NCBI GenBank assembly: GCA_947460975.1 | Contig: CANHGO010000001.1 | Span: forward strand, 186,001-250,000 | Direction: 5' to 3' | DNA from: Cytophagaceae bacterium | Lineage (GTDB): Bacteria > Bacteroidota > Bacteroidia > Cytophagales > Spirosomataceae | DNA length: 64,000 nt | Part shown: one piece after another, positions 44,271-53,472 of the stretch | How positions within the stretch are numbered: the stretch's first letter is position 1 | Layout of the letters: each line of letters begins with the position of its first letter | The notes under the pieces: model-generated | The model's database searches: none | Told to the model about the DNA's origin: nothing | What the model saw: only the letters and a program-made list of their open reading frames with translations | Position numbers and translations under genes: made by a program

Positions 44271-44393
44271 AAAATGATTTGTTCAAAATTTGGTGGGCAA
44301 TATCCAAAAAAAATCACAAATTCTTATCCCTAAAATCTTCAGTTTATTGAATTTTATTAAATATTAATTAATTTGAAGGCTTAAACATAAACT

Positions 44394-45833
44394 ATGAAAT
44401 CAAACGAAAAATCGCGTCGGTCTTTTTTGAAAAAATCGACCTTATTGACAGCCGCTTCTGCATTTCCTTCTATTTGGACTTCATCGACCAACCATTATTT
44501 ACCGGGACCGGCTAATTTACCGGCTAAAGACAAAGTAAATTTAGCTTGTATCGGTATTGGAAACCAAGGAGGATCTGATGTGATGTCCTTCGCCAAAACC
44601 GGATTAGCTAATTTTGTGGCCTTCTGCGATGTAGATATGGGAGCTCCTCAAACGAGGGCTGTCTTAGAAAAATTCCCGGATGTACCGCGTTTTCAAGATT
44701 TCAGAAAGATGTTTGACAAAATGGGAAGCCAAATAGAAGCGGTAGCCATAGGCGTTCCTGATCATTCACACTTCCCTATCACCATGATGGCTTTGGCCTT
44801 AGGCAAACACGTGTATGTGGAAAAACCGATGGCCAGGACATTTAATGAAGTAGAATTAATGATGGCGGCCGCCAAAAAACATAGTCATTTGGTCACCCAG
44901 ATGGGAAATCAAGGCCATTCAGAGGCCAATTATTTTCAGTTCAAAGCATGGCAAGAGGCGGGCATTATCAAGGATGTAACGTCCATGACGGCGCACATGA
45001 ACTCAGCGCGCAGGTGGCATGGCTGGGATACCAACATTAAGAAATTCCCTGCTGGGGAAGCTGTTCCAAGCACCTTGGATTGGGATATCTGGCAAGGAGT
45101 CGTGCAGCCACATGAATATCAGAAAGACTTTGTCAACGGCCAATGGCGTTGTTGGTTCGATTATGGATTAGGTGCGCTGGGTGACTGGGGTGCCCATATC
45201 ATGGATACGGCGCATGAATTTTTGAATTTGGGATTGCCTACGGAAATCAATATGCTTAGAGCGGATGGACATAATCCATTCTTTTATCCATTATCGACGA
45301 CTTTATTATTTAAGTTTCCTTCGCGTGGCAACATGCCCGCCCTGGATCTTACTTGGTATGATGGCATCAACAACCTACCTCAAGTACCTGAGGGATATGG
45401 CGTTTCTGCATTAGACCCGAACATTCCACCGGCAAGCAACGGAAAGATCCAACCGGCTAAACTGAATCCAGGCAAGATTATTTACTCGAAAGAATTAACC
45501 TTCAAAGGCGGATCCCATGGAAGTACCTTGTCGATCATTCCGGAGGATAAAGCGAAGGACATGGCGAATAAATTACCTGTGGTACCAGTGAGTCCGTCGA
45601 ATCACTATGCCAACTACCTGAAGGCCTGTATGGGATTGGAGAAAACAAGATCGCCCTTTGCGATTGCGGGTCCTTTAAGCCAAGTATTTACTTTGGGTGT
45701 GATGGCACAAAAATTAAATACCAAATTATTGTTTGACCGAAATACCAAGCAGATCACGAACAATAAATTGGCCAACCAATTGCTAGTGGGCGCACCTCCA
45801 AGGAAAGGATGGGAGCAATATTATAAGGTGTAA
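44394..45833 (+). CDS. Exported Gfo/Idh/MocA-family oxidoreductase (Tat signal)
   Basis: This 479-residue oxidoreductase has a Tat-type leader (SRRSFLKKS, residues 7-15, then a hydrophobic stretch), so it is probably exported folded with its NAD(P) bound. The Rossmann start is VNLACIGIGNQGGSDVMSF (about 48-66), and the family motif YVEKPMARTFNEVELMM is near residue 140. The C-terminal GFO/IDH domain has the GDWGAHIMDTAHEF segment. Family members oxidise or epimerise sugars and cyclitols; the substrate is unknown. It ends at the terminator at 45870. A second family member lies convergent downstream. Confidence 0.9.
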   Translation: MKSNEKSRRSFLKKSTLLTAASAFPSIWTSSTNHYLPGPANLPAKDKVNLACIGIGNQGGSDVMSFAKTGLANFVAFCDVDMGAPQTRAVLEKFPDVPRFQDFRKMFDKMGSQIEAVAIGVPDHSHFPITMMALALGKHVYVEKPMARTFNEVELMMAAAKKHSHLVTQMGNQGHSEANYFQFKAWQEAGIIKDVTSMTAHMNSARRWHGWDTNIKKFPAGEAVPSTLDWDIWQGVVQPHEYQKDFVNGQWRCWFDYGLGALGDWGAHIMDTAHEFLNLGLPTEINMLRADGHNPFFYPLSTTLLFKFPSRGNMPALDLTWYDGINNLPQVPEGYGVSALDPNIPPASNGKIQPAKLNPGKIIYSKELTFKGGSHGSTLSIIPEDKAKDMANKLPVVPVSPSNHYANYLKACMGLEKTRSPFAIAGPLSQVFTLGVMAQKLNTKLLFDRNTKQITNNKLANQLLVGAPPRKGWEQYYKV

Positions 45834-45869
45834 ACATCCTTTAGGGAATTTATTACCCCATGATTGAGG

Positions 45870-45907
45870 AACAATAGACGCAAGCGATTACGTCTATTGT
45901 TTTTTAT
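45870..45907 (+). terminator. Rho-independent terminator after the first Gfo/Idh gene
   Basis: A 10-bp stem ACAATAGACG / CGTCTATTGT with a 10-nt loop is followed by TTTTTATT. It is 37 bp after the stop. Confidence 0.8.
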
Positions 45908-46025
45908 TAGGATAAGAAAAAGTATGTATTTCCATAAAAAAGTAATCCTTTGGCCACCTACTTATGCTTATAATTTATCAAATTAGAAGGCAACAGAGTC
46001 AAAATCAGGTTTGAGTAAAACCTTT

Positions 46026-47159
46026 CTAAACCTTCACCTTTTTGCCCGTACGAACAGCCTCGTAAATCGCATCCACAATACGTAAATCCCTCAAACCTTC
46101 TTCCCCATCCATTGGAATGATCGGCTGCTTGCCATCCAATAAAATCTTAGCCATTTCATCCATTTGAACCGTTTGATGCGTCACATGTGGAAACTCAATC
46201 TCGCCTTTGTTCGTTCTCGCCATGATTGGACCATATCCCGTAGCGGGTTTCAACTCCGCAAATCCCTTCGTCCCATCCATAAAAAACCGATCCAAATTAT
46301 TTAAGGCATAGGTCGATAAACAAGAGGCGACCGCACCGCTAGGGAAACCCATTTGGAACTGAATCGTCTCATCAACCCCCTCCTTAAATTTCACAAAATC
46401 TGTCTTCGTTTCTTGTGCCGTCACCCAAATAGGCTCCTCACCTACCATATAGCGCGCGCCATTGATCGAGTAAATTCCAATATCCATCATGGAACCACCC
46501 CCGGCCAAGGCCTTATTTAATCTCCATTGTTTAGGATCGCCAATCACAAAACCAGAAAGCCCTTGGAAAAATAAAATCTTCCCAAATTCTCCCTCACGAC
46601 GCATGCGTACCACTTCCAAAGTCTTTGGTTCAAAGTGCATACGATACCCGACCAATAAATGTACCCCGGCCTTCTTGCAATAATCGATCATTTCTTTTCC
46701 CTCCTTGGCGTTCAAAGCCATTGGCTTCTCCACAATCACGTGCTTGCCTGCGCGAGCAATCTGAATCGCATTATCTTTATGCAAAGCATTGGGTGTGATG
46801 ATATACACGGCATCCACTTCCATGTTGTCTTTGATTTGATCGACAGTGGAGTAATTATACCGACTCGACTCCGGGACTTGATATTTCTCTCCCCAGGAGG
46901 CCAATTTAGCCGGCGTTCCACTCACTAAAGCCGTAATTTTCACTCGAGGACATGCCTGAATCGCTTTGGCAACCATATTGCAATATCCTCCCAAACCCAT
47001 CAATGCTACCCGTAAAACAGGTCCATCGGCCACCGTTGAGGGAGTGATTTTAGGGGCCGTAAAACCCGATTTTTCAAGTTCATTCGCTGCAGAAGCAGCA
47101 AAAGGCATGGCCATTAATGGCAATGAAAGTTTTTGTATAAAATCCCGACGAGTACTCAT
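46026..47159 (-). CDS. Second exported Gfo/Idh/MocA-family oxidoreductase
   Basis: This 377-residue oxidoreductase has a short Tat-like leader (STRRDFIQKL, residues 2-11, then LPLMAMPFAASAA). The Rossmann strand LRVALMGLGGYCNMVAKAI spans about 49-67. The HVIVEKPMALNAKEGKEM motif includes the family Lys-Pro, followed by SGFVIGDPKQWRLNKALAGGGSMMDIGIYSINGARYM. It shares the glucose-fructose oxidoreductase-like layout and probably acts on a sugar in the periplasm. It is downstream of the ThuA gene by 20 bp on the same strand, so the two are likely co-expressed. Confidence 0.9.
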   Translation of the reverse strand: MSTRRDFIQKLSLPLMAMPFAASAANELEKSGFTAPKITPSTVADGPVLRVALMGLGGYCNMVAKAIQACPRVKITALVSGTPAKLASWGEKYQVPESSRYNYSTVDQIKDNMEVDAVYIITPNALHKDNAIQIARAGKHVIVEKPMALNAKEGKEMIDYCKKAGVHLLVGYRMHFEPKTLEVVRMRREGEFGKILFFQGLSGFVIGDPKQWRLNKALAGGGSMMDIGIYSINGARYMVGEEPIWVTAQETKTDFVKFKEGVDETIQFQMGFPSGAVASCLSTYALNNLDRFFMDGTKGFAELKPATGYGPIMARTNKGEIEFPHVTHQTVQMDEMAKILLDGKQPIIPMDGEEGLRDLRIVDAIYEAVRTGKKVKV

Positions 47160-47179
47160 ATGTTCATTTTTTTTTGTGC

Positions 47180-48184
47180 TTAATCCTTAAATTCACGCTT
47201 GCTAACCACATCCGGTTTTGGAAAATCAGCAGGAATGGGGATATCTACCTTACCTGTAGCTGCCCATTGTGTTCCACGTAAAATGCTGGTAATAAATCCG
47301 ACGCAGCTCACTGAATAATCCGCATGGCCCATAGGTGTATGAAAAATTCTTCCTTTGCCATAATTAATCGTTAATAACATGGGTTCATGTCGGCCTGATC
47401 CCTTATTTTCAATGGATGAAAATGACGTTCCCAACACCTCCATATTTTCTGCCGGGCCTCTTAATCGATCATACATCTCATCTTGAGCGTGCATCCAAGT
47501 CAAAGGCATCCCTTTGGTAATCGGATGATTTGCATTACGAATCGTAATTTGATAATCTTTTTGTGGCCCATGTGAACCCGCCCGACCAGGAGCCATGTCG
47601 CGGACCAATTGGTTATTTAGGTCATAATACACATAGGGACCATCTTTTTCAGTACGATTTCCCCAACCCCCAATTCCAATCATTTGATTATACGCAGGCC
47701 ACTCCGGAAATGAATTATCCGCCGCGTGAATGATCACCAAACCACCACCTTTTTTTATGAATTTATCTAAATCCTCTTGGGTTTCTTTTGGCCAAGGCGC
47801 TGCATTCCAACCAAAATTACAAATCACGACATCGTACGCTGCGAAGTTGGGATGAAAACTGGAGTCCATCTTCGACTTAGGTAAATCGACCGTCGCCGCA
47901 AGCCCAGGAATCTTGTATTGATCAACAAAACCCTTTCCATTCCAGGTATATTTTGTTCTTTGGACATCCACTGAAAACTTTCCTGTTTCCTCCAAATAAC
48001 GCTTCATCATATATGTTACCTTGGCCCATTGGTCATGGTTATTTTGACCGTCGACGATCAAGGTCTTAATGATTTTAGCCTTTGCATTTTTCGGAGGATT
48101 TGCAAACCCGACAAAAGAGCTTGATGCTAAAAAGGCAATAAATAAAAGGGCGAAGATCGACCTCAGGGAAGAAATACTTTTCAT
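47180..48184 (-). CDS. Secreted ThuA-domain protein
   Basis: This 334-residue exported protein has a signal peptide (MKSISSLRSIFALLFIAFLASSSFVGFA) and a ThuA/glutamine-amidotransferase-like fold: IIKTLIVDGQNNHDQWAKVTYMMKRYLEETG, DVVICNFGWNAAPWP, IIHAADNSFPEWPAYNQMIG, GRIFHTPMGH. ThuA proteins are tied to catabolism of trehalose and other disaccharides through 3-keto intermediates; the exact reaction is unsettled. I start at ATG 48184; a longer frame begins 17 codons earlier. It lies 20 bp before the second Gfo/Idh gene, a common pairing. Confidence 0.9.
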   Translation of the reverse strand: MKSISSLRSIFALLFIAFLASSSFVGFANPPKNAKAKIIKTLIVDGQNNHDQWAKVTYMMKRYLEETGKFSVDVQRTKYTWNGKGFVDQYKIPGLAATVDLPKSKMDSSFHPNFAAYDVVICNFGWNAAPWPKETQEDLDKFIKKGGGLVIIHAADNSFPEWPAYNQMIGIGGWGNRTEKDGPYVYYDLNNQLVRDMAPGRAGSHGPQKDYQITIRNANHPITKGMPLTWMHAQDEMYDRLRGPAENMEVLGTSFSSIENKGSGRHEPMLLTINYGKGRIFHTPMGHADYSVSCVGFITSILRGTQWAATGKVDIPIPADFPKPDVVSKREFKD

Positions 48185-48263
48185 AGGTTTAGGTTTATTT
48201 TTTTTTGAATTTACCAAAAAAAATAGAATATCCATCTGAAAACAAAAATTAGAAAAAGAATCC

Positions 48264-49370
48264 CTATAATCTAGACGAATTCAATTCATCCAATAGATCG
48301 AACGCCCGTTCAATGATTTGATGCATGTCGTAATATTTATATTCGGCCAATCGACCCCCAAAATAAACATGAGTCTCCGCATCCGCCAAAGCCTTATAAT
48401 GACCAAAAATAGTATTATTTGCTTGGTCATTCACCGGATAATAGGGCTCAGTCACTTTGGCCACATACGGTTCAGGATATTCATACGTGATGCAAGTCGT
48501 ATCGGTTTGGCCAAACTCAAAGTGTTTGTACTCAATGATGCGTGTATATGGAACCTCAGCATCCGTGTAATTCATCACGGGAACGCCTTGATAATTATCC
48601 GTATCGGTTAATTTTTTATGCTCAAAACGAGTGGTTTTGTATTCCAAAGGACCAAATTGATAATCATAATACGCGTCAATGGGGCCGGTAAATATAATGT
48701 GTTGGGCTTTGGCATCCCAGGCCAACTTATCCGCCAGGTAATCCGTTTCTAATTGGACCTCTATCCCTTTAAGCAGCTGATCAAATATCTGAGTATAACC
48801 ACCGATGGGAATACCTTGGTATGGATCGTTAAAATAATTCGTATCGTATGTAAATCGAACAGGAAGTCGTTTTATAATCTCTTTGGGCAATTCATTGGGA
48901 GGTTTCATCCACTGTTTGGAAGTATACCCTTTGATCAGTTTTTCGTATACATCCCTGCCCACAAGTTTAATCGCCTGCTCCTCCAGGTTTTGCGGCTCCC
49001 CTATTTCCTTAGACTGCTCGCCAATAATCGCCTTCGCTTCATGTGGATGGGTCACTCCCCATAGTTGGTTGAAAGTCCACATATTAAAAGGCAAGGCAAA
49101 TAATTCGCCCTTGTAATTCGCTATAGGCCGATTGGTAAAATGATTAAACGTAGCAAATTGGTTGATCCACTTCCAAACACGCTCATTGGACGTATGAAAA
49201 ATGTGCGGTCCATAGGTGTGCATATTAATGCCGTCAATTTTTTCAGTATGGCAATTTCCGCCAATATGACTCCTCTTCTCCAAAACAAGGCATTTAAAAC
49301 CTTTATCTGTTAATTCTCTCGCACAAACGGAACCAAAAAAACCTGAGCCGACAATAATATAATCGTACAT
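48264..49370 (-). CDS. glf: UDP-galactopyranose mutase
   Basis: This FAD enzyme interconverts UDP-galactopyranose and UDP-galactofuranose, supplying Galf for surface polysaccharides. The FAD motif DYIIVGSGFFGSVCAREL is at about 3-20, with EKRSHIGGNCHTE and HTYGPHIFHTSNERVW (substrate/FAD residues) next, then YTSKQW and the C-terminal VYFGGRLAEYKYYDMHQ. Length 368 is normal. It stands apart from any obvious polysaccharide operon, 79 bp after the ThuA start codon on the same strand. Confidence 0.94.
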   Translation of the reverse strand: MYDYIIVGSGFFGSVCARELTDKGFKCLVLEKRSHIGGNCHTEKIDGINMHTYGPHIFHTSNERVWKWINQFATFNHFTNRPIANYKGELFALPFNMWTFNQLWGVTHPHEAKAIIGEQSKEIGEPQNLEEQAIKLVGRDVYEKLIKGYTSKQWMKPPNELPKEIIKRLPVRFTYDTNYFNDPYQGIPIGGYTQIFDQLLKGIEVQLETDYLADKLAWDAKAQHIIFTGPIDAYYDYQFGPLEYKTTRFEHKKLTDTDNYQGVPVMNYTDAEVPYTRIIEYKHFEFGQTDTTCITYEYPEPYVAKVTEPYYPVNDQANNTIFGHYKALADAETHVYFGGRLAEYKYYDMHQIIERAFDLLDELNSSRL

Positions 49371-49455
49371 TATTTGTAATTTTTGTTTTTCAATGAATAA
49401 ATTTCAATAAAAAAAACATGATTAAAAAATGATCTGAGTTTAATATATTATCCAT

Positions 49456-49544
49456 AAGCTGATAATCTAATTATCATAGAATCGAATAACCTGCAGCTTT
49501 ACTAAATTACGGACTTTTGAAATTTAGTAAAGTGGGTAAAGCTA
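49456..49544. repeat. Palindromic repeat family, copy 1
   Basis: A 12-bp stem CTTTACTAAATT / AATTTAGTAAAG (49497-49508, 49521-49532) ends with GTGGGTAAAGC. The 41 bp before the stem (AAGCTGATAATCTAATT...) are shared with copy 2. It lies 54 bp before the ATG of the exported UroD-like gene. Confidence 0.85.
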
Positions 49545-49598
49545 ATTTGAAAATTGAAAATTTAACATGAAAAAAAACGCTATTTAAAACACTAAACT

Positions 49599-50669
49599 AT
49601 GAAAAATTCCTCTAGAAGAAATTTCTTAAAATCCAGCTCATTAGGCACAATAGGACTAATGGGTGCTGCGAAAGAAAGAAATCAAACACAAACCTCCCCA
49701 TTAAAAAAACCATTGAATGCGAAGGCAAAATCCAAAAGGGATTTAATGGAAGACGTATTGCAAAAAGGATCCAAATCAGATTATATACCCGCAGGATTTT
49801 TCATGCATTTTAATAAAAAAGGAGACGAAGCGGTTAAAGCTCATATGAATTATTTCAAGGCGACTCAAATGGACTTTGTGAAAATTCAGTTTGACGGAAT
49901 GAGTCTTCCGCTCAATGAACAAATAAAGACTGCGAAAGATTGGTATAAGCAGCCGATTATGCCAGAGTCGTTTTTTGAGCCTATCCTGTATATCATTAAA
50001 AATCTAGTTAAAGAGGCGAAATCTGAGGCTATGATTATACAAACACTTTACTCGCCATACCAAATGGCCAAACAAGCTGTGCCCTGGGAGTTGCTTGTTA
50101 AACACGTCAAAGAGGATCCAGAGGCGGTATGTCGCGGCATGGAAAACGTGACTCTTTCCATTTTAAATTTCGTTCAAGCCGCTGCTAAATTAGGCGTAGA
50201 TGGATTTTATACCTGTGCACAAGGGGGTGAGACAAATCGCGTGGCCGACTACCAATTATTCAATCGGGCGATTAAGAGTTTTGATATGCTTCTTTACAAA
50301 GAAGTGTCCCAATTAGTTCCCTACAACATCCTTCATATATGTGATTACGATGGTGAATATGAGGGATTTACCCCTCGATTCCAAGATTATCCCGGACAAA
50401 TAGTCAACATCCCGCTGCAAGCGGATGGAAAAGTTTTAACCTTACAAAAAGCCTCTGAAATCTTTGATAGACCTGTCATGGGTGGATTGGATCGGCATGG
50501 TGTTATCTCAACGGGAACCGTGGACCAAGTTAAAAAAGCTACGTTGAACGTGTTGAAAAATGCCCCTAATCGAGTGATTTTAAGTGCCAATTGCACCGTT
50601 AGCAATACCACACCCATCGAAAATTTAAGGGCCGCCATTCAGACTGCGCATGAATTCAGAAAAGGATAA
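49599..50669 (+). CDS. Exported uroporphyrinogen-decarboxylase-superfamily protein
   Basis: This 356-residue protein has a Tat-type leader (SSRRNFLKSSSLGTIGLMGAA, residues 4-24). Its TIM-barrel body resembles the URO-D superfamily: FYTCAQGGE near residue 210, MGGLDRHGVI near 295, and the closing NRVILSANCTVSNTTPIENLRAAI near 325. Classic HemE is cytosolic and decarboxylates uroporphyrinogen, and I do not see its N-terminal RQAGRYLPEY-type motif, so a heme role is unlikely. Other superfamily members are corrinoid methyltransferases. Substrate unknown. It follows repeat copy 1. Confidence 0.8.
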   Translation: MKNSSRRNFLKSSSLGTIGLMGAAKERNQTQTSPLKKPLNAKAKSKRDLMEDVLQKGSKSDYIPAGFFMHFNKKGDEAVKAHMNYFKATQMDFVKIQFDGMSLPLNEQIKTAKDWYKQPIMPESFFEPILYIIKNLVKEAKSEAMIIQTLYSPYQMAKQAVPWELLVKHVKEDPEAVCRGMENVTLSILNFVQAAAKLGVDGFYTCAQGGETNRVADYQLFNRAIKSFDMLLYKEVSQLVPYNILHICDYDGEYEGFTPRFQDYPGQIVNIPLQADGKVLTLQKASEIFDRPVMGGLDRHGVISTGTVDQVKKATLNVLKNAPNRVILSANCTVSNTTPIENLRAAIQTAHEFRKG

Positions 50670-50761
50670 TTGGAGATCACAAAAAACTGAAAGATAAATT
50701 CCAGTCTAAAAAATCAACTGTTTTCGCTAACGATAAAACACGATTGCTAATCATTATCAAC

Positions 50762-50852
50762 AAGCTGATAATCTAATTCTACAGAATCGAATTAACCTGC
50801 AGCTTTACCCACTTTACTAACTTTTTAAAAGTTAGTAAAGTGGGTAAAGCTA
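50762..50852. repeat. Palindromic repeat family, copy 2 (perfect 25-bp arms)
   Basis: Arms 50801-50825 and 50827-50851 are exactly complementary (AGCTTTACCCACTTTACTAA... with a single-base centre), giving a 51-bp near-perfect palindrome. The preceding 40 bp match copy 1. It ends 56 bp before the sulfatase ATG. Confidence 0.92.
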
Positions 50853-50907
50853 AAGTGAAAAAGGTAAATAAAAGATTAAATAAAACCTCAAAAAGACCCA
50901 TTAACCG

Positions 50908-52299
50908 ATGATCAAAAAATCACTCTTTCTATTTTTATTCACCTTAGCAGCGTTCATGGTTTGGGGACAAAATTCCACTAAAAAACCCAACATACTTTTT
51001 ATCGTTGCCGATGATTGGTCGAAGCATGCTGGAATCTTTGGCGATCAAGTTGTTAGGACACCTAATATCGACCGCTTAGGAAAAAACGGTTTGATTTTTG
51101 ACCAGGCGTTTTGTTCGGCTGCCTCATGCAGTCCTTCCAGAGCCAGTATTTTAACAGGGAAGCATCCTCACCAAATCGCGGAAGGAGGAAATTTATGGGG
51201 AAGTCTTCCCGTAAGTATCCCAAATTTTGTCAGCCTCATTCAAGCATCAGGTGGGTTTGTGGGCAGTGAACAAAAAGGCTGGGGCCCAGGAAATTTTAAA
51301 ATAGGTGGATACCAAGACAATCCGGCAGGGAAAAATTTCAAAAATTTTGAAGAATTTTTAGGAGCAAAACCAAAAGATAAACCTTTCTTTTTTTGGTTTG
51401 GATCCATCGATCCCCACCGTGATTATGTCAAAGGTACCGGTGAACAAGCCGGCCTGGATCCCCAAAAAGTAAAAGTACCAGGGTTCTTGCCCGACACCGA
51501 TGTAGTCAGAAAAGACATCTTAGATTACTATTTTGAAGTAGAACGATTTGATAGCAATGTGGGCAAACTCATCGCCACGCTTGAATCAAAAGGCGAATTA
51601 GAAAATACGCTCATTGTCATCACAAGTGATAACGGAATGCCTTTCCCCAGGGCAAAAGCTACCTGCTATGATTCAGGGACCAATATACCTCTCATCATGT
51701 ATTGGAAAGGCAAAATCAAGTCGGCGCGTTCAAGTGAATTAGTGAGTTTAATTGATTTAGCCCCTACCATGTTGGACGTCATGGGCATCGAAAAACCCGC
51801 TGATCTTCCTTCAAAGAGTCTGATCAATTTGATCAATGGTCGGCCAATAGCCCATAGAAATGCTGTTTTTGTAGAAAGAGAAAGGCATGCCAATGTAAGA
51901 AAAGGTAATTTGGGCTATCCAGTTCGAGGCATCAGAACGAAGGAGTTTTTATACCTGCGCAATTTTGAACCCAATCGTTTTCCGGCCGGTGATCCACAAA
52001 AATGGGTCGCCGTGGGCCCTTATGGCGACATCGATGATTCCCCATCCAAACAATTAATCATGTCAGATAGCGCCAATTATGCCTTCTTTTTTGACCGAAC
52101 GTTGAAAAAAAGAGGTTCCGAAGAATTGTATGATTTGAAAAAGGACCCGAGCCAATTGCATAATTTGGTCAATGAAAAACGATTTGAGAAACAAAAAAAT
52201 AAATTGAAAATAGAGTTGGAAGCTTGGATGAAGCGAACGAATGATCCTCGGCTTATTAACCCTAATACAAACATTTGGGATAAATATCCGTACTATTGA
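50908..52299 (+). CDS. Secreted sulfatase (alkaline-phosphatase superfamily)
   Basis: This 463-residue enzyme removes sulfate esters or N-sulfate from glycans. The signal peptide is about residues 1-21 (MVWGQ). Metal-binding ADDW (about 34-37) is followed by the maturation motif CSPSR in AASCSPSRASILTGK (about 74-88), whose Cys becomes formylglycine; DPHRDY and SDNGMPF complete the active site. It resembles heparan-N-sulfatase-type S1 enzymes, but the substrate is not proven. The sialidase-like gene starts 2 bp after its stop, so the two are probably translated together. No maturase gene is nearby. Confidence 0.93.
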   Translation: MIKKSLFLFLFTLAAFMVWGQNSTKKPNILFIVADDWSKHAGIFGDQVVRTPNIDRLGKNGLIFDQAFCSAASCSPSRASILTGKHPHQIAEGGNLWGSLPVSIPNFVSLIQASGGFVGSEQKGWGPGNFKIGGYQDNPAGKNFKNFEEFLGAKPKDKPFFFWFGSIDPHRDYVKGTGEQAGLDPQKVKVPGFLPDTDVVRKDILDYYFEVERFDSNVGKLIATLESKGELENTLIVITSDNGMPFPRAKATCYDSGTNIPLIMYWKGKIKSARSSELVSLIDLAPTMLDVMGIEKPADLPSKSLINLINGRPIAHRNAVFVERERHANVRKGNLGYPVRGIRTKEFLYLRNFEPNRFPAGDPQKWVAVGPYGDIDDSPSKQLIMSDSANYAFFFDRTLKKRGSEELYDLKKDPSQLHNLVNEKRFEKQKNKLKIELEAWMKRTNDPRLINPNTNIWDKYPYY

Positions 52300-52301
52300 C
52301 C

Positions 52302-53471
52302 ATGAAAAAATCGATCAAAATTTTCTTGGCATTCCTATTTTTTTGCGGGCCTCTAATGACCTACTGCCAATCAAAAGTACCCGGAACGGTCATTGCCTAT
52401 AGCCCTGCGTCGAGTGGCTTGTACATAGGATCGCCGAGTATCGTCGTGCTGGCCAACGGACATTATTTAGCTTCGCATGATTTTTTTGGGCCTAAATCCA
52501 CGGAACATACCTCCGCAGTTTCACGCATTTATCGATCAAAAAACAAAGGTAAAACGTGGGAAATGATCAGTGAAATCAATGGCCAATTTTGGTCTAAATT
52601 ATTTGTTCATCAATCTCATCTATACCTGATGGGAACCCACAAACATCATGGAAATGCCATCATCAGGCAATCCATGGATGAAGGGAAAACATGGACCAAC
52701 CCCACGGATCCTGAAAATGGATTATTACTGGCCGGCGAATATCACTGCGCACCGATGCCCCTCATCATCCATGAGGGCCGATTATGGCGAGCGATGGAAG
52801 ATGCAATGGGGCCGATTAAAGTTTGGGGGAAGCGCTATGGAAGTTTTATGATGTCCATTCCCGTAGATAAAAATCCGATGCAGGCGGCCAATTGGACAAA
52901 ATCGAATGTGCTAGGATATGATTCTACTTTTTTTAATGGCGCATTTGGCGGTTGGATCGAAGGAAATGCAGTGGTCGGACCTGATGGAGGTGTGTGGAAT
53001 ATGTTGCGCGTCGACAATAAAAAAAGTCTACAAGAATATGCGGCGATGGTTAAAATTAGTGCCGATGGAACACAGGCCTTTTTCGATCGGTCCACGGGTT
53101 TTATCCCATTCCCTGGAGGATCAAAAAAGTTTAGCATTCGATTTGATCCAAAAACCAAGCTTTATTGGACACTAAGTAATATTATTCCCGATGATGTCAA
53201 AAATGCCAATCCTGGTAAAAACCCTGCATCCATCAGAAATACCTTGGCCTTGTGCTTTTCAAGCGACTTGAAAAATTGGCAATTAAAGAAGATCGTGTTC
53301 CAACATCCTGATGTAATCAAGCATGGCTTTCAGTATGTCGACTGGCTTTTTGACGGTAAAAATATTTTACTGGCTTGTCGGACTGCCTACGATGATGCCT
53401 TTGACGGGGCACATAATAATCATGATGCCAATTACCTCACATTTTTTCGAATCAAAAAATTTAGGAAATAA
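52302..53471 (+). CDS. Secreted sialidase-like (BNR-type) beta-propeller protein
   Basis: This 389-residue exported protein has a signal peptide (about 1-22, MTYCQ). It carries BNR/Asp-box-like segments: SKNKGKTWEM and SMDEGKTWTNP, plus FSSDLKNWQLKKI. It resembles exo-alpha-sialidase-like proteins of unknown specificity; a full set of sialidase catalytic residues (Arg triad, Tyr/Glu pair) cannot be confirmed by eye. ATG 52302 is chosen over a TTG two codons earlier. It starts 2 bp after the sulfatase stop and ends 1 bp from the DUF3500 gene on the other strand. Confidence 0.8.
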   Translation: MKKSIKIFLAFLFFCGPLMTYCQSKVPGTVIAYSPASSGLYIGSPSIVVLANGHYLASHDFFGPKSTEHTSAVSRIYRSKNKGKTWEMISEINGQFWSKLFVHQSHLYLMGTHKHHGNAIIRQSMDEGKTWTNPTDPENGLLLAGEYHCAPMPLIIHEGRLWRAMEDAMGPIKVWGKRYGSFMMSIPVDKNPMQAANWTKSNVLGYDSTFFNGAFGGWIEGNAVVGPDGGVWNMLRVDNKKSLQEYAAMVKISADGTQAFFDRSTGFIPFPGGSKKFSIRFDPKTKLYWTLSNIIPDDVKNANPGKNPASIRNTLALCFSSDLKNWQLKKIVFQHPDVIKHGFQYVDWLFDGKNILLACRTAYDDAFDGAHNNHDANYLTFFRIKKFRK

Positions 53472-53472
53472 A

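Noticed and set aside
41868-44393. Integrated element with attachment sites next to tRNA-Arg
   Set aside because: No integrase gene and no repeat of the tRNA 3' end were seen; only an eroded, A+T-rich patch is supported.
49599-50669. Calling this gene hemE
   Set aside because: The Tat leader and absence of the HemE N-terminal arginine motif argue against a cytosolic heme enzyme.
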